Source: an uncultured Bacteroidales bacterium (GTDB taxonomy: Bacteria; Bacteroidota; Bacteroidia; Bacteroidales; Paludibacteraceae). Taken from it: 32,165 nucleotides of DNA. The first letter of the stretch is position 1; every line of letters begins with the position of its first letter. Where the stretch lies: assembly GCA_903912795.1 (NCBI GenBank), contig CAIWIS010000793.1, positions 1 to 32,165 of the forward strand, given 5' to 3'. Below are positions 7,466-17,083 of the stretch, piece after piece. The notes beneath the pieces are model-generated. The model was given only the letters and a program-made list of their open reading frames with translations, did not search any database and was not told the DNA's origin. A program made the position numbers and the translations under genes.

Positions 7466-8335
7466 CTTCCTCTGCACAATCTTAGCTCCGGGAGCCACAT
7501 CGGTATCAACCCAGATATTACCTCCAATAATAGCACCTTCGCCTACGGTAATTGTACCCAATATGGTTGAATTAGAGTAAATAACTACATTATCGTTGAT
7601 ACGAGGATGGCGTTGAATGCCTTTTATAGGGTTTCCATTTTCGTCCAGCGGAAAACTTTTAGCACCCAAGGTAACGCCCTGATACATTTTTACATTTTCA
7701 CCAATAATAGCTGTTTCGCCTATAACTACACCTGTACCATGGTCAATAGTAAAATAATTACCAATGGTTGCTCCGGGATGTATATCTATGCCCGTTTCGG
7801 AATGTGCAATTTCGGTAATAATGCGTGGGATAAGTGGTACGTTGAGTTTCAAAAGCTCATTAGCAATACGATAGCTACTTATTGCGCGTAAACCAGGATA
7901 GCAAAAAATTACTTCACCAAAACTTTTGGCTGCGGGATCGCCATTAAATGCGGCAATAACATCAGTATGTAATTTCTCACGAATAATTGGTAATTGCGAA
8001 ATAAATTCGATGGCTTTTTCTTTGGATTGACGTTCAATTTCGGGACAAGGCTGCTCGTCGGCTCCTTTGTCGAACGATAAACCAGCTTTGATTTGCGAAG
8101 TTAGTAAAAACTGTAACCTATCAACATTAACACCAATGTGATACAACATGGTTTTGGAATTAACGGCAGCATTTCCAAAATATCCCGGAAACAGTATTGA
8201 ACGAATGAGTTTTACAATTTCGTTGAGTACATCAACCGATGGCATTGGTGTAAGCTCATTATGCTGATGACAAACATCTTTGAATCCGTTAATGTCGGAT
8301 AAAGTTTTTACTATGTCTAAAAGTTTCTTATTCAT
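7463..8335 (-). CDS. cysE: Serine O-acetyltransferase (start trimmed to MNKKLLDIVKTL)
   Basis: Left-handed beta-helix hexapeptide pattern: TGIDIHPGATIGNYFTIDHGTGVVIGETAIIGENVKMYQGVTLGAKSF. The longer tracked start translates the tandem repeat at 8343-8370. Confidence 0.93.
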   Translation of the reverse strand: MNKKLLDIVKTLSDINGFKDVCHQHNELTPMPSVDVLNEIVKLIRSILFPGYFGNAAVNSKTMLYHIGVNVDRLQFLLTSQIKAGLSFDKGADEQPCPEIERQSKEKAIEFISQLPIIREKLHTDVIAAFNGDPAAKSFGEVIFCYPGLRAISSYRIANELLKLNVPLIPRIITEIAHSETGIDIHPGATIGNYFTIDHGTGVVIGETAIIGENVKMYQGVTLGAKSFPLDENGNPIKGIQRHPRINDNVVIYSNSTILGTITVGEGAIIGGNIWVDTDVAPGAKIVQRK

Positions 8336-8342
8336 TAATAAC

Positions 8343-8370
8343 GAGTTATGAGTTATGAGTTTCGAGTTAT
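8343..8370 (+). repeat. 4 x 7-nt GAGTTAT tandem repeat between cysE and the NadR-like gene
   Basis: GAGTTAT GAGTTAT GAGTTTC GAGTTAT. Confidence 0.8.
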
Positions 8371-8885
8371 GAATTAAAATGCATGATTGCTTTAATTGCA
8401 TTTTCAGTTCGCACATTGCCAACTCCCTGAATTATAGCATAAGGTATTCCTGTTTTTTCAATTTCACGTTTGTACCATTCGAAAAAAAACATGCGTTCGC
8501 CGCCTCCATGTTCACGTACATTATCGGGCACCCATGGCAAATCGGGGTAACAAAGCAAGTAAAAATCAAAAAAGTTATTGCTCATACGCTTCTGAACAAA
8601 ACCGGGCACTTGCTGATAACAATACTCAAACCATACTTTGGTAATTATCAGATCTGTATCGAAAAAAACGGGTTTTAAACTATCGCTTTGAGTACAAACA
8701 TCTTGCTCTTCAATTTGTTTACGGGCAATGTTGCAAACATCGTCCATAGTGTAATCACGGTTGAGTTGTTCAATATATGTACGGGCAAATTCAGGCACAA
8801 ACTCACCTTTAAAAAAATCTGCAAGTGCAACCGACAATTCCGATTTTCCGGTTGATTCCGGACCAACAAGGGCAATTTTCAACAT
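8367..8885 (-). CDS. NadR-like/AAA ATP-binding protein
   Basis: P-loop GPESTGKSEL plus FVPEFARTYIEQL, typical of NadR-type nicotinamide ribonucleotide kinase-like ATPases. Confidence 0.8.
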   Translation of the reverse strand: MLKIALVGPESTGKSELSVALADFFKGEFVPEFARTYIEQLNRDYTMDDVCNIARKQIEEQDVCTQSDSLKPVFFDTDLIITKVWFEYCYQQVPGFVQKRMSNNFFDFYLLCYPDLPWVPDNVREHGGGERMFFFEWYKREIEKTGIPYAIIQGVGNVRTENAIKAIMHFNS

Positions 8886-8950
8886 ATTGTCAGCTATAAA
8901 TTACGGCATTTTCACAATTTTCCGTACCTTTGGATTTTTAAAATAAAATT

Positions 8951-9592
8951 ATGTGCAAATTTACGACAATTATTCTGCTTTTCAACCTATTTTTGGTGTC
9001 TACTTTTGAAATTAAGGCTCAAAATGTAGATTTGGAACTTTTACATAAAGTTTATAGCGTAAAAGAAACAGTTGGTTTATCACGCGCAATATCCTATACT
9101 ACCACCATTACAGCCTTTGGTGTACCAGCTACTATGGCTACAATTGCATTGATAAGTAAAGATGATGATTTATTTAAAAGCGCCATTTATACCACAGCAG
9201 CTTTGGGAGTTAATTCGGTACTTACCTACTCCTTAAAACACAGCATTGACCGAAAACGTCCTTACATTGCATATCCAACCGATTTTGTACGCCTGGATGA
9301 ATACTCAGGTGGCTCGCCATCGTTTCCATCCGGACATACCTCACTTGCATTTACTACGGCAACAGCATTGAGTCTGAAATTTCCAAAATGGTATGTAATA
9401 GCACCTTCGTTTGCATGGGCTGGCTATGTGGGCTATTCGCGCATGAATTTGGGTGTGCATTATCCGTCGGACGTAATGGCTGGAGCTATTTTAGGAGCTG
9501 GAAGTGCCTACCTAACCTACAAAATAAACCAATGGTATTGGAAAAAAAACGATAATAAAAAACTTATTGGACTTGAAGCTTTTAAATTATAA
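8951..9592 (+). CDS. PAP2 superfamily phosphatase
   Basis: KHSIDRKRPY, PSFPSGHTSLAF and SRMNLGVHYPSDVMAGAILG motifs. Confidence 0.92.
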   Translation: MCKFTTIILLFNLFLVSTFEIKAQNVDLELLHKVYSVKETVGLSRAISYTTTITAFGVPATMATIALISKDDDLFKSAIYTTAALGVNSVLTYSLKHSIDRKRPYIAYPTDFVRLDEYSGGSPSFPSGHTSLAFTTATALSLKFPKWYVIAPSFAWAGYVGYSRMNLGVHYPSDVMAGAILGAGSAYLTYKINQWYWKKNDNKKLIGLEAFKL

Positions 9593-9595
9593 GGT

Positions 9596-10606
9596 TTAAA
9601 TAAAATTGACTTCGGGTGTAAGTTGTATTCCAAATTTTTCGAATACAGATTTCTGAATTAATGTGGCTAAATGGGCAATTTCGGCACCTGTAGCACCTCC
9701 TTTGTTTACCAATACAAGAGCCTGATTGTGATGAACACCCGCATTGCCAACCGTTTTTCCTTTCCATCCACATTGGTCGATAAGCCATGCCGCCGGAATT
9801 TTTTCCAATTCGGTTGAAACATAATAATGCGGTATTTCGGGGTAGTTAGATTGTATGTTTTCGAATTGTATACGGCTAACAACAGGATTCATAAAAAAAC
9901 TTCCTGCGTTTCCAACCAGTTTAGGATCAGGTAATTTGCTTTCGCGTATTGCTATTATGGTGTTGCGAATATTGCTTAAAGTTAGCGCACCATTTTGTAA
10001 TACTTGCGACTCAAGGTGTTGGTAATTGAGTTTGAAAGCAGGATTTTTCTGTAGTTCAAAAATCACCGACGTTATAGCAAATTGACCATTCAGCTCTAGC
10101 TTAAAAACACTTTCGCGGTATGCATACTTACAATCGTGAATATTGAAAATTTCTTTAACTCTCGTTTTTAAGTTTATGGCATGTACCTCTTTAATCACAT
10201 CGCACACTTCTACTCCATAAGCACCAATATTCTGAATGGCCGATGCACCCACTTCACCTGGAATAAGCGATAAGTTTTCAATTCCTCCCCAGCCATTTTC
10301 CACAGCATAAGCCACAAAATCGTCCCAAACTACACCTGCTCCTACTTGAACAGCTACAGTTGAATCGTTTTCGCTAACAATGTTAATAAATTTAATTTCA
10401 GAGTGTAGAATTGTTCCGTCATAATCATTCAAAAAGAGCAAATTACTACCGCCACCAATATGCAATACTTTATTGTTGACCATTATATCCGATTCAATTA
10501 ACTGCATTAATTCTTCTTCAGTTTTATAATGTATCAGCAATTTTGCTTTTGCTTCAATTCCAAAAGTATTTAAATCAATCAACGATGCACTTTCAATTTT
10601 TTTCAT
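9596..10606 (-). CDS. murB: UDP-N-acetylenolpyruvoylglucosamine reductase
   Basis: LHIGGGSNLLF, IPGEVGASAIQNIGAYG, LVGNAGSFFMNP motifs. Confidence 0.95.
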   Translation of the reverse strand: MKKIESASLIDLNTFGIEAKAKLLIHYKTEEELMQLIESDIMVNNKVLHIGGGSNLLFLNDYDGTILHSEIKFINIVSENDSTVAVQVGAGVVWDDFVAYAVENGWGGIENLSLIPGEVGASAIQNIGAYGVEVCDVIKEVHAINLKTRVKEIFNIHDCKYAYRESVFKLELNGQFAITSVIFELQKNPAFKLNYQHLESQVLQNGALTLSNIRNTIIAIRESKLPDPKLVGNAGSFFMNPVVSRIQFENIQSNYPEIPHYYVSTELEKIPAAWLIDQCGWKGKTVGNAGVHHNQALVLVNKGGATGAEIAHLATLIQKSVFEKFGIQLTPEVNFI

Positions 10607-10708
10607 TTACTGTTGTTTTTTACACTATAAAACTGCATGGAGTTATATTGTAATATATTATACCAACAGTACATATATTTCGCAAATACTCCATTTTACA
10701 AAGAAGTA

Positions 10709-10738
10709 CAAAGTTAAGCTTTTTTCGTGAAAATACAA
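10709..10738 (-). promoter_or_regulatory. Promoter for murB (TTG, 19 bp, TAACTTTG on the minus strand)
   Basis: CAAAGTTA at 10709-10716; CAA at 10736-10738. Confidence 0.45.
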
Positions 10739-10771
10739 CGGATGTTTCTTTAAGTATAGCTGTACTTGATT

Positions 10772-12823
10772 TTATCTGAAAATCTTAATAATTTCGCTAC
10801 TATTGTTGTCTGCTACTTTTAAAAAGTAAAATCCTGGTTTTGTGAGATGAATTGAAGCTACAGGTGAGTTGTGTTGGCCAGCCTGAATTACTTGACCACT
10901 GGCATTGAATAAAGTCAAATATGCATTTTTTGGTATATTTTGAACATTCAGCGTGCTAAATTGTACATTCCATGCAACTTTTCGTTTCACATTTCGAGCC
11001 GTATTTGTAGTGATATCGGTATGTGCTTTAATCTGATTCGACTCAGTTGGATTAGTAATTCCTTGTGGTTTAACGGTGAAATAATAGGTTGAGTCAGTGT
11101 TTAGTCCTGTTATTGTATAGGTTGTGGTATTTCCAACTGGTTTAGGAAAGGTGTTTTCAACAACACGATACATAATGGGGATAAGCTCTTCCACTTTTAG
11201 GTAGTCAATATATACCCTTTTGCCAGCTATGGCCGAAAATGCTAGCACAGTGTTGGCGGTTTTGGGAGATATATCAATTGTAAATGTTTGGTTAGCAACA
11301 GCTGTTGTCCATACGGTTTGTTCAATATTATTAGCAGTAAAAGTAAGTTTTGCTCCAGTGTCAGATGAATACTGACGTGCTTTTACAGTAATGCGCGCTC
11401 CATTTTCGCTCAGATTCATAGGTTCTATACTCAATTTGCCGTAGGTGCTTGTTGACCCTAACTTAAAATTGCTTGCTGTGGCTTGGTCGGTATAACCTTC
11501 GCGCGACCAAGTGTTCGAAATGGTGAATATAAATTCCTCGTCCACTTTGGTTACCGCATTAAATGTACCCGTGGGTCGAAGTGAAAACACATTCAGTTCA
11601 TAGCTTGTAGCGCCATTAGCAATAGTCCAATTGGCATCAAAACCTGTAGAACGTATGTTGGTTGCTGGTAATGCAACAAAGGCATCTGATATTTCTGTTT
11701 TCAGTTTTACCGAAAGTGCATTTATACCGCCTCCGGACACATTTAGAAATGCAGATTTCATTCCAGCTTGCTGTCCGCTTACAGTTATTATAAGTTCGGT
11801 ACCCGCTTCAGCCTCCGCTTTCGGAATACTATTGCGCGACAAAGTATAATTTGCTGCATTTGTGCCACTCAACGAAAAATTTAATTGTCCAGTCAGGTTA
11901 TTGGCTTTAATTGGGATATTAAATGTAATTGGCTTTTGAACGTAAACTAAAGGTGTAGTTACACTATCGTTGTTATCGGGATAATTGAGATAAGGGAAAC
12001 TGACTGATCCGTTCTCGGTAAAGGGCATCGTTATGCGGTTTCCCCAAACATATTCGGCCATAAGCGGAAAATCGATGTATGGATTTCGATTACCTTGAAT
12101 ACTGTAGATTATGTTGTTTCGATTAGTTTCTTTTGTGCTCACAGGATCTTGTCTACTCCATTGCAACAATAAATCCATAGCCCATTTTTCAAAAACAGGG
12201 TAGGTGTTATTGTCCAATTGATGTTCCGAATCTGCTGTCCAAAGTGGGGCGTAATCTTCGTAAGCCGTTACCATATACATATAAACACGTGCAAAATCGC
12301 CTTTGTATTCATCGGTCGGCTCCCATGCCGATAGTAAATAGCCTGCTTTTTGTTTGGTTTTGCCCACTTTTATCACGCCATTGGTATAGGTAAGGGTTGA
12401 GTCAATAACCGACATAACAAAAGCACTTTTGCGCTGGTTAGCAGTAGCGTCGGACGGGTTGAGATGGTGTAAGTCTTTATAGGCTTGTGTTTCGGTGCCG
12501 CCCCACCAACTTTTGGCAAACGAATGTTCGATGTTCATACCTGTAACAGCCAAATTGCCATTGAAAACACGAACCACATCCGAATACATATCCCAAATTG
12601 AGCCATCGGTAGGACGTACATCTGTTTGCACAAAACCCGACCATGTTTTCCCATCGCCACCACCGTAACTGAGCACTGTGGCTGTTTTAATTTTTTGGTG
12701 TAATGCCGTTTTTAGAGATGACTTTTTAAGTCCCACTGCAGTGCTGTAATAGCCTAATGGGATTTGAGAATAGCTTGTAATCGAAATTACAAGTAAGAAT
12801 ACAAGATTCTTAAATTTAAACAT
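10772..12823 (-). CDS. Secreted endonuclease I family protein with accessory domains and T9SS-like C-terminal sorting tail
   Basis: Signal peptide; NIEHSFAKSWWGG...DLHHLNPSDATANQRKS...QGNRNPYIDFP; C-terminal GFYFLKVADNNSSEIIKIFR. Confidence 0.88.
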   Translation of the reverse strand: MFKFKNLVFLLVISITSYSQIPLGYYSTAVGLKKSSLKTALHQKIKTATVLSYGGGDGKTWSGFVQTDVRPTDGSIWDMYSDVVRVFNGNLAVTGMNIEHSFAKSWWGGTETQAYKDLHHLNPSDATANQRKSAFVMSVIDSTLTYTNGVIKVGKTKQKAGYLLSAWEPTDEYKGDFARVYMYMVTAYEDYAPLWTADSEHQLDNNTYPVFEKWAMDLLLQWSRQDPVSTKETNRNNIIYSIQGNRNPYIDFPLMAEYVWGNRITMPFTENGSVSFPYLNYPDNNDSVTTPLVYVQKPITFNIPIKANNLTGQLNFSLSGTNAANYTLSRNSIPKAEAEAGTELIITVSGQQAGMKSAFLNVSGGGINALSVKLKTEISDAFVALPATNIRSTGFDANWTIANGATSYELNVFSLRPTGTFNAVTKVDEEFIFTISNTWSREGYTDQATASNFKLGSTSTYGKLSIEPMNLSENGARITVKARQYSSDTGAKLTFTANNIEQTVWTTAVANQTFTIDISPKTANTVLAFSAIAGKRVYIDYLKVEELIPIMYRVVENTFPKPVGNTTTYTITGLNTDSTYYFTVKPQGITNPTESNQIKAHTDITTNTARNVKRKVAWNVQFSTLNVQNIPKNAYLTLFNASGQVIQAGQHNSPVASIHLTKPGFYFLKVADNNSSEIIKIFR

Positions 12824-13008
12824 TTTGTTTCAGTTATTACAGCTTTTCACACTGCCATTCTTTTTATTATTCTGAAACAAATAAAAAATCAAGCAAGATA
12901 TAGTGGTGTATGTATTTTCAAGATAAAAAGAGCAAAGACAAAAGACAAAAAACAAGTACTCGAAACCTTTTTTGTTATTACAAATAACAAATCCATATGC
13001 AGAAAGTT

Positions 13009-15054
13009 TTAGTAAACTACTTTTAGACTGACCGTATAACTACTTGTCATAATTTGAATAAAATAAACTCCTTTTGTTGTAAGACTTAGAATTGTATTTT
13101 CATTGTTACATATAATTGTATTAATTCGTTTTCCGGAAATATCCGAAACTAAAATTTTGCAACTGTGCGGAAGCCCTGTTAAAAACACTCCATTGGACGA
13201 TTTACTCCAGCTTATTGTATTGCCATTCAAATTAGGTAATGCGTTAGCGAGCAATGTTTTAACCAGAACCGGATCGGTTTTAATACTTGAATTATTTTGC
13301 GGACTTACAGTATAATAATAACTTGAGTCGGGTAGCAAACCTAAAACATCGTATTGCAAAATATTACCTACATTTTTGGGGTAGCCACTTACAGATATTT
13401 CAGTTTGAACGGCTCCAACTGTTTCCACTTTTACATTGTCCAAATAAACTCTACTGCTTGCATTGGCGGCAAATGCGATTTTGGAATTGGCTGTTGCCTT
13501 TGGTATATTTACTGTATAGGTTTGGGCGGTGCTGCTAGTATTCCATAAAGCTAACGGATTTCCATCTAAAGTTACTGTGAGTGGAGCACCTGTATCCGTA
13601 TTGTATTGTTTTGCACGTACGGTGAGTAAATTTCCATCCGTAGCCAAATTAAGTGCAGGTGTAGTTAATTTTCCATTTGAACTCGACGAGGCAATACGCA
13701 TAAAACCTGTTGTCTGATTATCGGTATAGCCTTCGCTCAGCCAGCTAGTTGGTAATCCAGAAGCAAACTCTTCTTCGAGTAGGGTTTTGGTCTGAGTTGA
13801 ACCGGAGCTTTTCAGCGAGTAAACATTTAAATCATACCCAGTAGCCGTTGCCGAGCTGGTCCATTTGGCAGTAAAGCTATTTGAAGTTATATTCGTAGCA
13901 GCTAAAGCCATAAAATTATCGGTAGTTTGTGCTGTTAAATTAAGTGTAGTAGGACTAATTCCGCCACCCGAAATTAATAATTGCGCAGTATGTGTTCCTA
14001 TTGTTTGAGTGTTATAAGTTAGGGTGAGAACATAGCCTGTTTCAGCTTCGGTTTTAGTAAGTGTAGTTTTAGAAATACTAAAAAGGGATGCGTTAGTTCC
14101 TGAAATTGAAAGTGATAGTTCTCCTGTTAGGTTTGCTCCTTTAATTGTAACTTCAATGTTCTTAGTTTGTTGATATGCCATTTTTCCTAAATCAAGAGTT
14201 GTAGCATTAATAGGACTTGTCAGATAGGGCGTAGTGGTATTTCCATTCGGATCAAATGGTAGATTTGTGAATTTCCCCCAAATATATTCGCCCAAAATTG
14301 GATAATCAATATAGGGATTGCGGTTTCCTTGTACTTTATAAACTTCGTTGTGACGTGTAATTTCTTTTTGACTTAATGGGTCTTGAGCGTTCCATTTTAG
14401 CAATAAATCTACCGTCCATTGTTCAAAAACCGGATATGTATTATTATTTAGTTGATTTACCGAATTTCCTGTCCAAAGTGTAGCATAATCTTCGTAAGCA
14501 GTAACCATATACATATACATACGTGCAAAATCACCTTTATAATCGTCGGCTGGTTCCCACGCATCAATAACACCACCTGGCCTACTGCTCGATTTGCCAA
14601 CTTTAATAACTCCATTACTGTATGTGGTAGAGCCATCAACTACGGCCATAGGCCAACTCCCTTTTGCACTGTTTGCTGTTGTGTTAGATGGGCACAAATG
14701 CTGCACATCCTGAGCGGCCTGACGGCCATCGCCCCACCAACTTTTAGCAAACGAATGTTCAATATTCATACCGCTTGCAGCCGAATTGCCATTAAAAGCC
14801 ACGTGATTATTCGAATACATATCCCAAACAGTGCCATCCTCGGGGCGTACATCCGATTTAGCAAATACCGACCAAGTGCTACCGGAGCCACTACCATAAC
14901 TCGGAACATTGGCAGTTTTGATTTTTAAATGCAAAGCAGTTTTAAGTTCAGCCTGCTTTTTACCAATTGCAGAGTCGTAATATCCAGTAGGGATTTGCGC
15001 CAGTACAGTAAACACCAGCAGCATGTAAAGTTGAAAAAAGAAAAGTCGTTTCAT
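13009..15054 (-). CDS. Secreted endonuclease I family protein, paralog 2, T9SS-like C-terminal tail
   Basis: NIEHSFAKSWWGDGRQAAQDVQHLCPSNTTANSAKG...VQGNRNPYIDYP; same layout as 10772..12823. Confidence 0.88.
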   Translation of the reverse strand: MKRLFFFQLYMLLVFTVLAQIPTGYYDSAIGKKQAELKTALHLKIKTANVPSYGSGSGSTWSVFAKSDVRPEDGTVWDMYSNNHVAFNGNSAASGMNIEHSFAKSWWGDGRQAAQDVQHLCPSNTTANSAKGSWPMAVVDGSTTYSNGVIKVGKSSSRPGGVIDAWEPADDYKGDFARMYMYMVTAYEDYATLWTGNSVNQLNNNTYPVFEQWTVDLLLKWNAQDPLSQKEITRHNEVYKVQGNRNPYIDYPILGEYIWGKFTNLPFDPNGNTTTPYLTSPINATTLDLGKMAYQQTKNIEVTIKGANLTGELSLSISGTNASLFSISKTTLTKTEAETGYVLTLTYNTQTIGTHTAQLLISGGGISPTTLNLTAQTTDNFMALAATNITSNSFTAKWTSSATATGYDLNVYSLKSSGSTQTKTLLEEEFASGLPTSWLSEGYTDNQTTGFMRIASSSSNGKLTTPALNLATDGNLLTVRAKQYNTDTGAPLTVTLDGNPLALWNTSSTAQTYTVNIPKATANSKIAFAANASSRVYLDNVKVETVGAVQTEISVSGYPKNVGNILQYDVLGLLPDSSYYYTVSPQNNSSIKTDPVLVKTLLANALPNLNGNTISWSKSSNGVFLTGLPHSCKILVSDISGKRINTIICNNENTILSLTTKGVYFIQIMTSSYTVSLKVVY

Positions 15055-15132
15055 ATAAAACTATTATGCATTAAAAAAGAGAAAAAGCAACTCAATTTGC
15101 AATTTCTCTTTCCTTATTCTAATTGCTGATTA

Positions 15133-16185
15133 TTAATTATTTACCACAAATTTTTTAATCGATTTTCGATTGCCCATTTGTAGTTCAATAAAATACATAC
15201 CATCGTTGAGTTGTTCAATAGAAATGGTACCCGAAGTATTTAATTTTTTGCTCTCAACCAACATGCCATTGAGCGAAATTATGCGGTAAGTTGTATTTTG
15301 TTCGTCGGTTTTTACATTCAGAAATTTCGATGCAGGATTAGGCGAAACACTAAATTCAATTTTCAAATCATTTATGCCCGAGGTGATTGACCATGGAGTT
15401 CCTTTTTTGGTTCCCCAAATATGCTCTGCAAGCATTGGGTAGTCAATAAATGGGTTACGGTTTCCTTGGACACCCTGAGAAGCATTATTTCTATTTGTTT
15501 CTTTGCTGCTGACAGGGTCTTGTCTATGCCATTTTAGAAAAAGGGCTACGGAATATGTTGACAATCCGTTGTTAGGCCCATAAACAACATTTGCTCCAGA
15601 ACCCCAATTTTGACAAACACTGGCATAGCATGTTGCCATATATAAACAAGTTCTGGCTAGGTCACCTTTAAACTCATTTATAGGCTCAAATACTGTTCCG
15701 CTATATTCGGGCATACTTGAAGTTCCTAATTTTGAACCATTACCTGATGTGTAATTTGCCGATGCAACTTCACCATATGGATAATTTCCTCGCATGCCAT
15801 TTACTTTAGTGTCAGTGGGATATACATTAAAAATATCACTCACCATTGGAGACGCTTCTCCGAACCAACTTTGAGGCGTCGTGTGTTCCCGATTGTAATT
15901 TGTACATTCAGCACCTGTTGTACCATGGTTTTCATCAGTGCCATACGTGAAATTACAATTTGAATACATATCCCAAATTTTACCATTTGATGGGTTGATA
16001 TCTGTTTTGTTATATGCAGAATATAATCCTGAGTATGATGTGACGTTTGGATTTCCAATTATCGATGACAATGTTGTTCTAAGTAAATTGTCAGATTTTC
16101 CCACTGCATTATTGTAATAAGTTGGACTTGGTTGAGCAAATGCTAGAACTGGATATAGAATTAATAAAAGTAACAATTTACGCAT
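15133..16185 (-). CDS. Secreted endonuclease I family protein, short paralog 3, T9SS-like C-terminal tail
   Basis: NREHTTPQSWFGEASPMVSDIFNVYPTDTKVNGMRGNYPYGEV...QGNRNPFIDYP; C-terminal GMYFIELQMGNRKSIKKFVV. Confidence 0.92.
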   Translation of the reverse strand: MRKLLLLLILYPVLAFAQPSPTYYNNAVGKSDNLLRTTLSSIIGNPNVTSYSGLYSAYNKTDINPSNGKIWDMYSNCNFTYGTDENHGTTGAECTNYNREHTTPQSWFGEASPMVSDIFNVYPTDTKVNGMRGNYPYGEVASANYTSGNGSKLGTSSMPEYSGTVFEPINEFKGDLARTCLYMATCYASVCQNWGSGANVVYGPNNGLSTYSVALFLKWHRQDPVSSKETNRNNASQGVQGNRNPFIDYPMLAEHIWGTKKGTPWSITSGINDLKIEFSVSPNPASKFLNVKTDEQNTTYRIISLNGMLVESKKLNTSGTISIEQLNDGMYFIELQMGNRKSIKKFVVNN

Positions 16186-16519
16186 ATCGTTTTGTTTTTA
16201 AATAAAGGGCGACAAATGTAGTTAATATGTTTCTAATTTCAATCACATTTATGTGAAATGTTTATTAAAATGGAATAATTATACTTTTTTGAGAGATAAA
16301 TATCGATGTTTAAAGAAAGTATAAGCAATGTAGCTCTATATGTATGAATTTTTCCCCCACTTTACTTTGTAATTCAATAAAATTTTCCACTATTAATCTA
16401 TTTATTTTAATATCTGATATTTAAACAAAATGTATTAGAACTAAAAGTGTTGATAACTTGTTGAAAAACCTGTCGAAAACAGCGAAAATAGAGCTAAAAA
16501 GCTGTTGATAAATTTTTTG

Positions 16520-16534
16520 TGGGTGAATGTGGGG
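16520..16534 (+). promoter_or_regulatory. Candidate MraZ operator: TGGGT-N5-TGGGG
   Basis: TGGGN repeats with 10-nt start-to-start spacing, 53 bp before the mraZ ATG. Confidence 0.6.
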
Positions 16535-16552
16535 AATATGAAAAACTTTTTA

Positions 16553-16560
16553 TACTTTTA
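16553..16560 (+). promoter_or_regulatory. Candidate -7 element of the mraZ/dcw promoter (TACTTTTA)
   Basis: 7 of 8 match to TAnnTTTG, 27 bp before the ATG. Confidence 0.4.
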
Positions 16561-16586
16561 CCGATGAATATTAAAGTACAAAAACA

Positions 16587-17063
16587 ATGTCGAATTTTAT
16601 AGGTAAATATGAAGCAAAAGCCGATGTAAAGGGAAGAGTATTCGTTCCATCGACGTATCGCAAACAATTGGCCGAAGGCGAAAAGGAGCGCATTGTGATG
16701 CGAAGAGATCCTGAAAACGACTATTTAGTGCTTTATCCGGTAGAAGTTTGGACTAAAATGGTGCAGGATTTAAAATCAAACCTCGACGATTGGAATCCGG
16801 AAGATCAATTGCTACTTATGCAATTTGTATCGGATGCCGAATGGCTGGATATCGACTCGCAAGGACGTATTTTACTGTCGAAACGTCACTTGCAAAGTAT
16901 TGCAGTTGAAGGAAATGACATGTTATTTGTAGGTTTATTGGATAAAATAGCGGTATGGAGTAAAGCACGCTACGAACAGTCGATGCAAGCCAAAACTGAT
17001 TTTGCTGCACGGTTAAAAAGTAAAATGATGAAAAAAGAGCACCTAACCTCTAAAGGGGAATAA
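16587..17063 (+). CDS. mraZ: Division/cell wall cluster transcriptional repressor MraZ
   Basis: FIGKYEAKADVKGRVFVPSTYRKQL and IDSQGRILLSKRHL AbrB-like repeats; head of the dcw cluster. Confidence 0.95.
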   Translation: MSNFIGKYEAKADVKGRVFVPSTYRKQLAEGEKERIVMRRDPENDYLVLYPVEVWTKMVQDLKSNLDDWNPEDQLLLMQFVSDAEWLDIDSQGRILLSKRHLQSIAVEGNDMLFVGLLDKIAVWSKARYEQSMQAKTDFAARLKSKMMKKEHLTSKGE

Positions 17064-17083
17064 ATCCCGATAAGCAACACATA

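Noticed and set aside
12890-12965. AAAGACAAAAGACAAAAAACAAG purine-rich run between endonuclease genes
   Set aside because: Short irregular low-complexity run without clear period or structure.
14452-14928. 158-aa plus-strand ORF antisense to an endonuclease I gene
   Set aside because: Lies wholly within the strongly supported opposite-strand CDS 13009..15054; composition shows no domain signal.
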